Of a stretch of 64,000 bases of DNA, positions 31,904 through 43,374 are shown one piece after another (the first letter of the stretch is position 1; each line of letters starts with the position of its first letter). This DNA comes from Luidia sarsii (lineage: Eukaryota > Echinodermata > Asteroidea > Paxillosida > Luidiidae). The notes beneath the pieces were generated by a model, which searched no databases, was not told where the DNA came from, and saw only the letters and a program-made list of their open reading frames with translations. A program made the position numbers and the translations under genes. The stretch lies in assembly GCA_949987565.1 (NCBI GenBank), contig OX465116.1:2701726-2765725 (forward strand), written 5' to 3'.

Positions 31904-32049
31904 TAGTCCGAGTAACTTGGACCCGACAAGTCACCCTTTTTTATCGAATTTTGAAATTTTGAGTTTCGGGTGACTGTTTAACCCGAAACTCAAAATTTCA
32001 AAATTCGATAAAAAAAGGGTGACTTGTCGGGTCCAAGTTACTCGGACTA
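31904..32049. mobile_element. 146-bp palindromic MITE
   Basis: Starts TAGTCCGAGTAACTTGGACC and reads back as the same sequence from the other end. The arms are about 68 bp and essentially perfect around a short spacer (GACTGTTTA). Relatives begin near 16817 and 17288, and a piece lies at 26980. It is inserted within CTA/GTA-rich microsatellite sequence. The flanking TA may be the target duplication. Confidence 0.85.
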
Positions 32050-32100
32050 CACTACTACTAAGTACTAGTACTACTAATAGTACTAGTACTAGTACTAGCA
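32050..32100. repeat. (TACTAG)n-like microsatellite
   Basis: Short run of ACTAGT/TACTA units flanking the palindromic MITE; similar runs lie just left of it (31886-31903). Confidence 0.8.
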
Positions 32101-32459
32101 TGATAGCCGTTAATTCGGTGCATTGCAGTGTGCACTCCTTTTCACAATGCAACTTATAGATATTATTATTTTCCTCAAGATTATTAAGTCTTCATGGTAA
32201 TATCCGCAAGATTTATAGACGTTACAAAACTGACATCTTTCGTTCCAGCCTCCAAATTGGCACTCTACGTTTCGAAACTTGTGATGTTCGAATGGTGAAT
32301 CGGTGACAGCAACAAATGTTCAAAGTCACAAACTGTAAACATAACTTCGCTTTCTGTTTTTATTGTATTTTATGACAACAGAGATGAAAGACATGCTGCT
32401 GTTGGGCCAGATCCGCTGTGTTACTTCCAACACCGACAAAACCGTAGGGAAACGAAGGA

Positions 32460-32888
32460 ATGCGCAAAATTACAGTGGACGCCAGAGGTCATCATTCATG
32501 TATCAATACCAGCCTGTGTGTCGAGACACAGAAGCACTATCATGAGTATGGTTGTAAACCAAGGATCCACAGAAATACCGGGCGAACCTTCCAGAATCAT
32601 CTGAGGTATGAAGACAACACCAGTGTGCGTAACTTCATCTGGAACTACTCTGATGAGACGCATGTCATTCTTCTTCCCGGCGGCATTCCAGGAATCAAGC
32701 ACAATGACATCAAGGTTCCAGCTCCTAAAACCCATGACAGACGCCCAACTGCTGACCTTCCTGAGCCCCAGACTCCTCCTGGACTTGATGCAAGATGCCA
32801 GTGGTACTTGTATAACAACATCCGCGAGTTCTGCAGTGACGCCAACAAGGACATTGCCTGTCCCTTGCCAACAGTTCCAAAGCCATAG
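32460..32888 (+). pseudogene. degraded ORF inside TIR element
   Basis: 142 codons beginning M-R-K-I-T-V-D-A-R-G and ending P-L-P-T-V-P-K-P. A block H-V-I-L-L-P-G-G-I-P-G-I-K-H-N-D-I-K resembles the L-L-P-G-R-I-P-G motif that I recall from a large uncharacterised multicopy protein family of marine invertebrates; this is from memory only. The downstream part is Pro-rich and then Cys-containing. The neighbouring frame 32363-32545 overlaps in another phase, so a frameshift is possible. Its position within the TIR element suggests a former element protein or captured exon. Confidence 0.35.
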
Positions 32889-33126
32889 TCTATCTTCCAA
32901 TCTCCTCTCCACACCCAGTCTCCCCTCCTACACAGCAACAACTGTCCATCATGAAGACATTGTTGACTGTTCAACTGTTCTTCTCAGAACCACACACATC
33001 TTCAAAAAAGAGATTTAACATCAAAGTCACATAATACATGTACATGTATAAAAGAAGATCCCCAAAATCCCCCAGGAGTTTTATAAGCATAGAAGTTATT
33101 TTTTAAACCAAAAACTCTATTTTCCT

Positions 33127-33815
33127 TCCAAAATTCCGACAGTGGTTGTTTTTTTTGCTTGACTATACTGACATTGTAATTGTGATACAAAATGGTGAAT
33201 GATTTGATGATAAAACCTCTGAAATACATTAAATTAACACTTTTTTCCCAAAAACCTGGTATTTTAACCCAAAAATTATATATTCTTGTCAAAGGTAATT
33301 TCCCTGAGAATATTAGCACTTACACTGTAGGAAATTCAACTGAGACTTGGGAGATAACTTTTTTTTCTTCTTACCGCCACATGTGCATTCTCTATGTCTT
33401 TATATTTTACTAAAAAGACTGATTTATGACAATTATGCAAATGAGTGAAAATAAAGATAAAGCTCCCTTTACCACCCAAAAGTCAGACAGTGTTTTTGTC
33501 TTTTACTTGACTATAGTGAAATTGTAATTTTGAAACATAATGGTGAAAGATTAGATGATAAAACCTCTGCAATACATTAAATTAAAGTTTTTTTACCAAA
33601 AACCTGGTATTTTAACCCAAAAATTAAACAATTGTTTGAAGGGTAATTTTCTTGAGCATGTCAGCACTTACACTATAGTAAATACAACTGAGACTAGCGA
33701 GACATTTTTTTTCACCTTCGAACTGCCCATGTGAATTCTGCAAGTCTTTATATTTTGACTAAGAATAATGGTTTTAAGGCAATTATGCAAATGAGTAAAT
33801 ATTAATGATGAAGTT
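33127..33815. repeat. 345-bp tandem duplication
   Basis: Two copies, about 33127-33470 and 33471-33815, share blocks such as GATGATAAAACCTCTG, CCTGGTATTTTAACCCAAAA and GACAATTATGCAAATGAG in the same order, at roughly 80 per cent identity by eye. Lies inside the 30.5-34.2 kb element. Confidence 0.8.
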
Positions 33816-34247
33816 CACCAAAATGATAGAAAATTCAGAAAATCCATTCCAGGGTAACATTTAACATTGTGTAATTTTTTTAGAGCGATAGCCAAACAGG
33901 AACTGTGCTGTTGCTATGGACTTTTGATTAAATTGCATTTTGAACTATTCCCATTCATGTGGTAAATGTTTCTAGGGCCATTTCTACGTTATTCATTTTC
34001 ATTTAATTTAATTTCATTAACAAACCCTGGTATGCAAATGTGTGTATATCTCCGCAATGGAACATCATACATAAGTCATATATATACCAAATTAAAGCTT
34101 AGAACATGCTCTTTCTACTCATGTACATAACTCAAAAACCAAAACGGATGCCTTAAGGGCCTTTTTCGCAGAGCCGGTCACATATGAATATAAATATGAG
34201 TGAATGAAAAATCGCAACCTTTAAAATCCCCTTCAACAGGGCAGAGA

Positions 34248-34278
34248 GTTTCTTCTAGGATCGAGACGTCCAGCCCTC
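34248..34278 (+). repeat. GTCCTGCTAGGATC family, diverged copy
   Basis: TTCTAGGATCGAGACGTCCA followed by GCCCTCC. Confidence 0.55.
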
Positions 34279-34347
34279 CACATTTTTTTCAGATTTTTGT
34301 TGTTGCCAGTAAACAGTTTTGAAAAATGTATTACATTTAGGCCTTAA

Positions 34348-34713
34348 AGCCCCAACACAACATTATATTGGTGAGATCGAAAAACAGAAATGTTCTCAGA
34401 TTTACATGAAACTTATACAGTTTGAAGATGGTTATAGTAGAAACCTCTCACTGAAATATTTCTACCTAAAATGTTGTATTTTGGGAGAAACGAGTAAAAG
34501 AAATAGTCTCACCGAGATCTAAACATTTTTTTGGAACAGTACGGCGTTGAATGCTGCATTTTCGCAAAACAAATGAAGCGGTTTTAACGATTTTCTCGAG
34601 ACTCAGTTGGCGGATTGAGCTGAAATTTTCACAGGTGTGCTATTTTTGCATATGTTGGATCAGACAACGTGTGGCGGCTATTCTTTGACCTCGACCAATG
34701 TTGTGTAGGGGCT
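34348..34713. mobile_element. 366-bp MITE with TTAA target duplication
   Basis: Ends AGCCCCAACACAACATT and, inverted, AGCCCCTACACAACATT. TTAA directly flanks both sides (34344-34347 and 34714-34717). TTAA duplications are typical of piggyBac and Kolobok elements. A matching end (AATGTTGTATAGGGCC) occurs alone near 1290-1312. The interior has no long open frame. Confidence 0.8.
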
Positions 34714-34717
34714 TTAA

Positions 34718-37700
34718 CTACAAACTAAATCTTCCAAATCTTCAAAGGTCAGTTGTGTCTTTAAAACACCAATTCATCATTTACAAAGAAGAGAGAGGTT
34801 CCATTATTTAGTGCTGGTATTATGTGGGTAAGATGAGTTATTTGGTGGTTTAGGATTTAATACATCTACACCAAGGGGGGTAGAAAAAAAATTGAAGTGT
34901 AGGCCTATGTAGAGGACAGTGATAAATGAGTTAATTTCATTGGAGGGTTTGATGATAAATCTTGCTCTATTTTTGAACTGCTAGATAAGTAATCCCCCAG
35001 ACTTTGATATAAATTTAGGACAATGAATCTTACTCATTCCCTATACATTCAAGTCCATTATAGTGTTCTTTTCTGATTTTGCTGAATTGTAACTCACAGT
35101 ATCACTATCAATTTCATTAAGAAACAAAGTCACAGATGGTTCTGTGAAACTGTGCAAGCATTTCTGAAAGTCTTTTAAGCACCACTACTTATGGAGATAA
35201 GTCAATTTAAACAAAACTTATCCCATTGACAACAATTTTGAAGGAATGAAGATTATTTTCCTAAATATGTAAAGGTAACTAATGAACAATCAATGACAAC
35301 GATAAGACAGCACTAGAAGACTAAAGTATCATTTTGTTCAGGTGCAATGAAGGAGTAGTATTTTTTTGCTATTGTAGTTTATAGCATGTTTCCTAAGATA
35401 TTTTCCCCAAAGTGTTAGTTTCATATCAGTTTTCTCAAGACTTAAACCTTTCTCAGGGTTTAAATGTTCTTTGGGAATTTGTTTACCAGATAGATTACCT
35501 TTCCACAGGTACATTGGTAGATTTGTTAAATAATCTGTTCAGTATGATCACAACAAAATATCTGATTTGAAACACAAGATTGCATTCAAAAAGTCAAGTG
35601 CAAATTATAACATCTATCTGACTTTGGAAATCTCAATAAGATTTGGAATCAGAACTTTGAAGGATGTTTCTCAAAGACAGAAAGAGCATCAGGCAGCATT
35701 TCAGTATCACTTTAAGTAATTTTTGCTCAAAAGTAATAGAAATTAAACAGACTGTGTTAAATCTTTGTTACAAATGTACATTATTTTCTTTATTTAGTAT
35801 TCTTGCTTGTTTGCGCACACACAGAAGATAGTACATGTACTCAGAATCCATTTGAAAAAACACCCATACATTTCAAAACAATTTGAAAACAGGATACATA
35901 AAACGGACTTAATAAGTGCAAAAGAGTATTTCAAAAGTATTGCAACATTGCAATATTCAAATTGTTTTTCTTTTATCAATTCCTTGACTTACATGAAAAA
36001 TGGAACGATTAAAATAATTTTGTGTAATTAATTACAAATACATCCTCTGTAGGTTAAATCAATTAAACAGAGGTATAGAAAGTAAAAGGATGATACCGAC
36101 ATACTGTCAATCATAACAATTATTGTGTGAAACCTACAGTTTATTAGCCTTCCTCTTGATTGTTAATCAACTTTCTGTTTGAAAATTGCTGAAAAATATC
36201 ACCACTGCACACAGTACTTTTGGTAGAAAGTACGCAAAACCTTCTTCTAAACATCTTAATGCAAATCAATGGCAGGTACTTTGCTTTCTGTAAGGAAAAT
36301 TACTTGTGTCATGTGCTTGCCGATATACATAGAAAATTATTACAATTGGAATAGCTGTGGACATTACAGTACATTGATATATATCATTATATAAATATAA
36401 ATATTTACAGAGTAAGGCCTAGAACATAGAGAGGAATATAGTACAATAAATATCCGGTGAAGTCTTCCATTGATATAATCCTTTTGGTGCCTAGAAATCA
36501 AATCAAATTCAAAAACAGACAAACAAAAACATTCTGGGATGAATCTTTGAAACAATGATGAATTGCTTTGAAAGTTGCAATTGGTGAACAAGCAATAAAT
36601 TCTGAAATAAAATGATTTTTATTTCCTTTTATTTGATTTTCATTTCATTTTCCTTTTTTTCCTTTTTTTTCTTCTTCGTCTTGGTGGTTTTAAGCAGATA
36701 TTTTCGAGTTAAAGGTTTTCTGGGAAAAGTGTGTTGAGGTTTGTTTGGCAGGAAGAACTGATTTAAAAAAAATTCCTGGGAAGTGGCCGTTTTTTTGTTT
36801 TATTCGAGCTTCATCCCACCAGAACAACAAAACCCCTAAACATTGCAAACCATTTGCTTTTTAACCCATAATAGAATTTGAGAACATGGTAATTTTGTCC
36901 ATGTATCGGTAAAAAATGTCTGCTTAAAAAGGGCCTGCCAAAGCTAAGGCTTTAGTACATATCTTATCAACATTATTTCATTTAAGCAAAATCACAGACC
37001 ATACAATATGCAAAATATGAAAAATGAGAACAGAAAGTTCACATAACATTTTGCTTACATATAGAGGAAATGACGGCACATAGACAATAAGTTTCCAAAA
37101 CATAATACATGTATACCCATTTGATAAAAAGTCCAACCCACATACCACAACTGATGATTCCCTGGGCTGATCAGTAGATTGAACATTTATTTGGTTTCCA
37201 ATACCAAAAACAATCTTCTAATTTGACTTTGCCGAAACACACTGAGAAGAATGGTGTTCGTTTCATTTTGGAATTTTACTCTTTTATACACGAACAGCAT
37301 TCTGGGCAGCTTAAAAATAAAAATGAGAACTGAAAGAACCACATTGGTGAATTCACTAAAATAAAATATTCAGTCATGGTAAAAAAAAAAAACAGAGACA
37401 AACAATTTACGAGACAATAAGTTGTTGCCAAAGTCGGGCTGACTCTGCGAAAGACACTATGTACATTTTTTTGTTAATGCATTGTTAATACCAAAAATAG
37501 CAAGATTTATTGTGTACATTTTAATTACGTCTACAATGCTCTTTTTCCCCCTTCTTTTACAACTTCATATTAACCAAAGAAATTCCACATACAGTACAGG
37601 TATTTCCATGATACTGAAGGTATTACAAAAATGGCAGTTACTGAAGTAATATATATTCAATATGTAGTTTTATTCATTGTTTGAAGAGAATGTGCTATCT

Positions 37701-38654
37701 TCATGTGATTTCTGTTTTAGGTACTGATTTGAAATCAAAATGACTACCCAGTAGTCCGTTCAGTAAAATGTGATGGAATGCACTCTCCTCTTCTTACAGT
37801 GAATGGTGTAATGAATGGAAGCTCTCTTAGAATTCCGCTCTCAGGTCATACATATAGATGGCTATGGCTGTTGCTATTGGCAACAGAGCTTCTCCCTGCA
37901 CTGAACTATAGGGCACAGAGGTAGCAACAGCTTCAGCCATAGCCGCTAACTCAGATCTTGCTGCACATTACAGTTATGGTCCTGTGGGTGTACGCTGCTT
38001 AGCTAATAGCGCCCTCTATGTGTTATGGAGTGGGCAACTGATAAAGATGCAAGTATTGATTTGAATGCAGCAATCCTATCTGATGGCTGTTAGGCAGCTG
38101 AACTATACAGGCATACCATCCCAACAACATAAAATCCATTTAGCTCTCTGCCAAGCAGACGATAACTAAAAAAAAAAAAAAAAGACTCTCTTAACAAAAA
38201 TAGATTTCTTATTCGTACGACACCACTGTTCCGTTTCTCTTTTTAAAAATATCTCATTTTAAAAGCAAACAGTATACTTAGAGTATAAAGACAAAAATAT
38301 ATACATGCATAGAAAGTTTGCATTTTGAAATCTACAAGCTTTTCTTTAAACAATATCCTTTACAGCTTTCCTCGATAGTATAGTGGTATTCCCTTTGAGC
38401 AACTCCAGTGCCGTGTACGTAGGTATGGGCGAGACACAAATAAAGTGGGGAAAGATTTAACACTGTAATAATGTCACATAAATATTCAACATTTGCCGAC
38501 TCTGAAAAAAACAAAATGCTTGCCCAGAATCCATGATTTTCCAATTTGAAAAATTGAACGTTCTATTAGGGGAATAAGGCAAGCGATTCCACTAGGAGTT
38601 GTCATTTTAGTTACTTAATAAACTGTCAAATCGATACATCATGATTTCACTTCA
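34718..38654. other. intergenic, no gene recognised
   Basis: AT-rich sequence between the transposon nest and the glypican 3' side. A hairpin-like repeat (ATGGCTATGGCTGTTGC near 37859, inverse near 37925) is the only structure noted. It may include distal glypican 3' UTR. Confidence 0.5.
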
Positions 38655-38890
38655 GTGAGACTGTAATTCAATAAGGGTCTGCTCTACTTGATGTATAATC
38701 AGTACTGTATACTAAGTGCTTTGCCATCATGCCCACTTGAAAAAAACTCCCTGCAAAACCGGCAGCTCAGGTGGGATACAAAACTACAACTCCTGCTTTC
38801 TAGTGCAGACGTGTTAATCACTTGATCACTGGGCTGGTCAAGGTTGTGTGGTGTATTTGAACTGGTATAGCAACGGGTACCGTAGTCAAT
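38655..38890 (-). mobile_element. SINE-B copy
   Basis: Diverged tRNA-Ser-like SINE with CCCAGTGATCAAGTGATTAA on the minus strand. A second tail fragment follows at about 38925-39010. Confidence 0.7.
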
Positions 38891-39283
38891 CAGAAATAGG
38901 GTTGTTGTTTTATCTGTCAGTGAGAATGTAAATCAAAGTGGGTTTGTCATAATTGATGTATAATTCACAGTGTTAATAACACGTTGAGTGGGCAAACCCT
39001 CATTGAGAGAAGAGGGTCAGATTGTCTTTTCAACTCCTCTCAAACCTTGATCTCCGTAAGTAAGTTCCCTCTTTCTTCATACAGGCATCTCTAAATCTAG
39101 TTCTGAAGCTACACCCAACTTCTCAATGGATGCCCAAATAGTCAAGCACTTCAAGAGAACTTTGCATGGCTGATGCAGCGAGGAAGATCAAATTTAGTCC
39201 ATAAACATGACTTTTTATCTTCAATTTAATTTTCGTAGTTTTCATTTAACTTAGGGGTAAACATCTAAAATAGGGAGGGATAT

Positions 39284-39724
39284 TTTATTTGGTATGAATA
39301 TGTCCTTCTAGGGCAACTATAATAAAGCTAAAATTTGAAGAAAAAAAAAAGCATGGTTAAAATTTCTGCAGGCTATGGCAATCGTATGTGGTCCACATGG
39401 GCATCTCAGAAACCTAGGGGTGGATTAAAGCTGGAATTGGATTGCCGGCAAACTGGAGATTTTGGTTAAAATATATATACCAGTGATATCCCTCGCTTGA
39501 GTAGCGATGCTTATCTTGAGAAGATTAAGTACAATCTCTTTTCGTTAGGAAAGCTAGACTCGTCTGGGAATTAATCAGAAAGAAAGACCGACGTTCACCG
39601 TTATCCAGTTCGGAGTGGATGTTATAATTTTAGGCATTATATATGAAAATTATCTTAATTTGCAAAAAAATATCTTAAATTGGAAAGACAAAAACCATGA
39701 AGTTGATTTGGGGATAGGGGAGGC
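39284..39724 (-). promoter_or_regulatory. glypican 3' UTR with candidate poly(A) signal
   Basis: An AATAAA hexamer on the minus strand (plus-strand TTTATT at 39284-39289) lies about 436 nt downstream of the glypican stop and is the nearest canonical one I could find. The intervening sequence is AT-rich and non-coding. The true 3' end could be further away. Confidence 0.35.
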
Positions 39725-40041
39725 CTAGTGTCGAAGCCACAGCCAGGTAAGAAGGAGGCACAGTGAGACGACCAGATGTGACCATGTGGGGGCGCCCTTC
39801 GCACCGCTGCCCATGTGCTTCTCGCCCGTGTCCTTGCCGGTGGGCGTCGTGCTTTGGACAACCGTCTCCTTCTCTGTGGGATTGGGCTTGGGGGTACTCC
39901 TCGGTGGCGGCGGCTTGGTGGTCCCACGAGGAATGAAGGGCCACTGGCTGGACAGGGGTGGGCGTGTGGTCGGGTCATGCTTGGTCGGACCGTGCGATGT
40001 GGTGGCGTCAAAGTGGAAATCTGTATCCTCCGTTGTGGGCT
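39725..40041 (-). CDS. glypican, terminal exon with GPI-anchor signal
   Basis: Last coding exon, 317 nt, entered from the acceptor CTTGCATGCAG|AGCCC. The two leading bases complete a Glu codon, followed by 104 residues and a TAG. The first part is a Thr/Pro/Ser-rich stalk (H-D-P-T-T-R-P-P, T-T-K-P-P-P-P-R-S-T-P). After a small-residue spacer M-G-S-G-A-K-G-A-P, a likely omega-site region, comes a short hydrophobic tail (V-V-S-L-C-L-L-L-T-W-L-W-L) with R-H at the end. This arrangement is a GPI-anchor signal rather than a true transmembrane domain with a cytoplasmic tail. Together the visible exons give about 499 residues with no internal stop. Confidence 0.92.
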
Positions 40042-41139
40042 CTGCATGCAAGGGAGACAGAGAGATAAGGGTGGTGGTGGTGAGGTGTTTCAAAGTAAAC
40101 ACAGTGCCTCAAAGGAAATCCTGTTGGTAAGGAGAACACGGAGGCCATTCCGGTGCGTTGAGGTTTATCGGTACGGGTCAAGGCACTCAGGAAGTTGACT
40201 GCCCAAACCCAATATAGCCTGTAAAGTACCAGCCGCAAACACTAACCCTATGCGATTTTGGCTGGTGACCTGATGTTTGTCGGTGCTCCGATTTAAAGAG
40301 ATGGCATCCTAGTGACAGCCAAAAAGATTCTTTCACAAATTTAAAGTATGGCACCATTTGAATCCAATGGTTGCCGCATCAAATTCCAAACAAGTACATG
40401 TATCTGCAAGCAACTAAGCTTCAGGGTGCATTCAAGCCCCTTGCACCTGTATTTTACTTTTTAGGTAATCGGAAATGTGGGCTAACAATTCGAGCTACTT
40501 GTATAACAAGAGACAAATCCAGGAAAACCGATCCCTTGCTTGTGGAGAGGAACTGTTTCAAATCGGTGCTCAAAGAGGAAAGGCAGTTCCAAAAACAATG
40601 AAGGAAAAGCGTGCACTATTTGCAACCACAAAACATGCTGAGTGTTCAGACCATCAAAAAAAGGCCACACACTCCCAGAAAATCAAAACAAGGAGCTTCA
40701 ACCCACAGATGACCTGACAATACAACTATATGGATGACTTACTGTACGTCCTCAATATGGACTAGGAAACCAAACCAAAGACAAAGAGATCATAATTCCC
40801 TTCCTGTTTTTTTTTCTCCCCTTATCAGAAAATCGGACAAAGATTCTTCCTGCTTTGTCTACAGTGTTCATGTCTGACCACCCTTCCTGAAGGAAAATGT
40901 TGAGCGTTCCCCCCAAAAAGAGAACAATTTTCTGAAAGGAAAAGTGGAAACCAATGCCACAGATTTCAACACACATGTATGCATGTTGCATCGCATTGAT
41001 GCTAATAAAAATATCTGGATCCTCAAAGTAGTTAAAAATATGAATACTAACACCAACACAATTCCATTTACATAACTAAACTACAAAGGACTTTAATAAA
41101 ACCCAGCAAATCAATTTTTGGAGATTTATGGCAATAACA

Positions 41140-41230
41140 TACTAGCACTCTTACCACCTGAGCTAAGGAGGTGGCCTTCCAAAATCCTTTGCTGAATGGG
41201 GGTGCAAGTTAGAGGCAATTAACCATTAAC
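41140..41230 (-). mobile_element. SINE-A fragment
   Basis: Contains GCACTCTTACCACCTGAGCT and GGTGGCCTTCCAAA, then GGGGTGCAAGTTAGAGGCAA as in the 19.3 kb fragment. Confidence 0.5.
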
Positions 41231-42534
41231 TACAAGTGAAGTAGTGAGTTTGTATTCCTCATTAACACATTTATCTAATACCAAAGAATTGCCTGTGTGT
41301 GGATTGCTTTGAATAACATCGCATGAGAAAACAGGATATGGGCTGGATTAAAAATAAAACTCAACAGCCCTCACACCGCAAGAGAGGTTGTTGACAAAAC
41401 AAACTCCAGACATGCAGTGATATCTGCATGGTTGCAAAATGAAAACAACAAAAAATCAAAATAACAATATTTCTGTGTCGTTCTTAGGACTGCATGTACA
41501 TAGGTGGATGAAATCATTGGAAATATCAATTTGTATGATACCATGTTGTGGTCATGCTGTGATTAAATTCTATCAAGCGTCTCTTTTCCCAGCATCTCTG
41601 AATTACATTACAGCCTGAGCAGCGGAGGGCCTTGGCTCCATGTGGTGTGTGCTAGCGGACAATGACCTCAGTGCTGGCAGCCCTCAGGAGACTTCTACTG
41701 ATGTGAACGTGTCTTCCGGGACAGCTGAACAAGTGCACTGCACATCTACCACCCAGTCTGGCTATTATGGTGCTTACTGGCACAGCTCCCCATATAAACC
41801 ATTGATTATACCGGTATCCAGATTTGAGACGGCAACCCTGCGATTGTCTTTCCCTCGATTGTTCTCTGGAACGCTGACCGAGGGGAAATCTGGTTCCATT
41901 TCCGCTGTTTGGGTGAGGTTTGGGTCAGTGTCTGGCTGAGGGAACCCAACTGCCCTAGTCTATTGGAGGCATCTTGTCTGAAGACAATGGCAGGACTTGC
42001 AAACCTAGAAAAGGTCAACTTTAGGTGAGCTTAAATCAAAAAGACGTGTGCGATTGGGGAGCCATAAGCAATAATGTGCCATTATTTCAGAGATCTTCCA
42101 ATAGGCCTTTCTTAATATTCATGCAAATTGTATGCATCAAACTGAAAGCGAGGCTATGGGCACTGGGGTCGTTTTCATCAAACCCATCGTAACTTATGAT
42201 CAACCACAAGATGATGAGCGATGCACAGACACCATACGGCCTATCACAAATTGCGATGGATTATCCATTGTAAGTTCAACTGCGATGCATCGTAACGCTT
42301 TGTGAAATTGACTCCTGGATTTCAAAGATTAATTGTTGTTCCCCGCTGTTTAAAAAAAAAATCTTTTCTTGACATATTCTTCAACAAAACCGAATGTTAT
42401 CTTAGGAACAACGGTAAGGTCCCTTGAATTTACCGCCATCTTGATAAATCTTGATAGTGCCCATAGCCTTGTTTTGGGCTCAAAGCATACAATTTGCATC
42501 AATATTAAGAAGGGGCTATGAACCTGTTTTCCTT

Positions 42535-42577
42535 TGCCTTTGGGAAAGGTCCTGCTAGGATCGAAACATCAGGCACT
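42535..42577 (+). repeat. GTCCTGCTAGGATC family, single copy
   Basis: TTTGGGAAAGGTCCTGCTAG then GATCGAAACATCAGGCACTC. In a glypican intron. Confidence 0.8.
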
Positions 42578-43009
42578 CTAACTTTTGAGATTTATTATGA
42601 TTTGAGTAATATGCAAAAGTGTATGGAATTATTTTAATTTGTAGAATATTATTATTATCATTATTCATGGATTTCATCAGACCCATCATCACTAATCATG
42701 AGTAGAGTGCAAGAAGGCTTTAGAATCAAATTGCAAAGGGGGGGGGTGGTCCAAAGGCTTTGCAAAACTGCAGAAAGGTAACCAAGGACTTTTTTGTTTG
42801 ATTCAACTGTACTTAAAAGAGAAGTAGAAGGTGACCTATGAAACTTTCTCTGTACTTGGTGTGATCACCAATTGCTGTATCCAGGTTTTACTACTAACTG
42901 CTGATTGTGTCTGAACTAAAATCGGTGTACATGTATGTGTGATCCCTGAATATATACATGTACAGCAGTTAATGGTTAAATGCTTGATTGTATGGCGCTA
43001 CCCCAGCAA

Positions 43010-43125
43010 AGATTGTTGGCTATTTGGGAAGGCCGCCCCCTGTGGACAGGAGGTGGTTACAGCACTGCTACATGTACATGAGGCCAGAGGTCTCTGGTTC
43101 AAGGGTTCAGGTCCAGTCAATTCGG
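43010..43125 (+). mobile_element. SINE-A copy beside glypican exon
   Basis: Has TGGGAAGGCCGCCCCCTGTG, TACAGCACTGCTAC and the B-box half CAGAGGTCTCTGGTTCAAGG. Ends about 50 bp from the donor of the Ser-Gly exon. Confidence 0.6.
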
Positions 43126-43173
43126 ATGCATTCTGATCCACTTTGGATTCCATCCACAGGATTCTATGTCTAC

Positions 43174-43345
43174 CTTGAGTGGTTGGGGTGAACACTATTT
43201 CCTCCGTCTTGTTCTCGGTCGTTGACGTGTCTCCCGACCCACTCATGCAGTCCTCGTCGTCGCCAAGGCAACCACTGCCGCTCCCACTGCCGCTGAGGTT
43301 GTCCTCGTCTTTCCGATTCTTACCCATGAGTTTCATGCGAATGAG
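43174..43345 (-). CDS. glypican, heparan-sulphate attachment exon
   Basis: Exon of 172 nt (57 codons plus 1). The acceptor is TTCCCAACAG|CTCATT and the donor is ACTCAAG|GTAGAC. It encodes L-I-R-M-K-L-M-G-K-N followed by an acidic stretch and a run of four Ser-Gly dipeptides ending S-G-S-G-C. After D-D-E-D-C come a second S-G-S-G and an N-K-T sequon. Clustered Ser-Gly next to Asp/Glu is the usual glycosaminoglycan attachment signal. The cysteine pair directly after it is also seen in GPC1/4/6, which supports the Dally-like assignment. The exon is hemmed in by repeats: an 87-bp minisatellite ends about 30 bp from the acceptor and a SINE ends about 50 bp from the donor. Confidence 0.93.
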
Positions 43346-43374
43346 CTGTTGGGAAAATGAATGCAGTGACAAAG

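Larger units (their letters stand above)
30512..34182. mobile_element. 3.67-kb TIR element, TA target duplication
   Basis: The left end TGTGACCCGCTCTACGAAAA and the right end, read inward, TGTGACCGGCTCTGCGAAAA are terminal inverted repeats extending about 33 bp (through AAGGCCC-TAAGGC) with a few mismatches. Both ends are flanked by TA (30510-30511 and 34183-34184). The interior holds two degraded open frames (31024-31395 and 32460-32888), a 146-bp palindromic MITE and a 345-bp tandem duplication. A TA duplication fits Tc1/mariner-like and some other cut-and-paste families. I see no DDE signature, so the superfamily is not assigned. Confidence 0.7.
40042..43173 (-). other. glypican intron, 3.1 kb
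   Basis: Intron before the terminal exon. It contains partial SINE-A sequence near 41145-41230, a copy of the GTCCTGCTAGGATC family at 42535-42577, and a SINE-A copy at about 43010-43125 that ends some 50 bp from the upstream exon's donor. Open frames here (for example 41640-41939) have no recognisable product. Confidence 0.7.
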
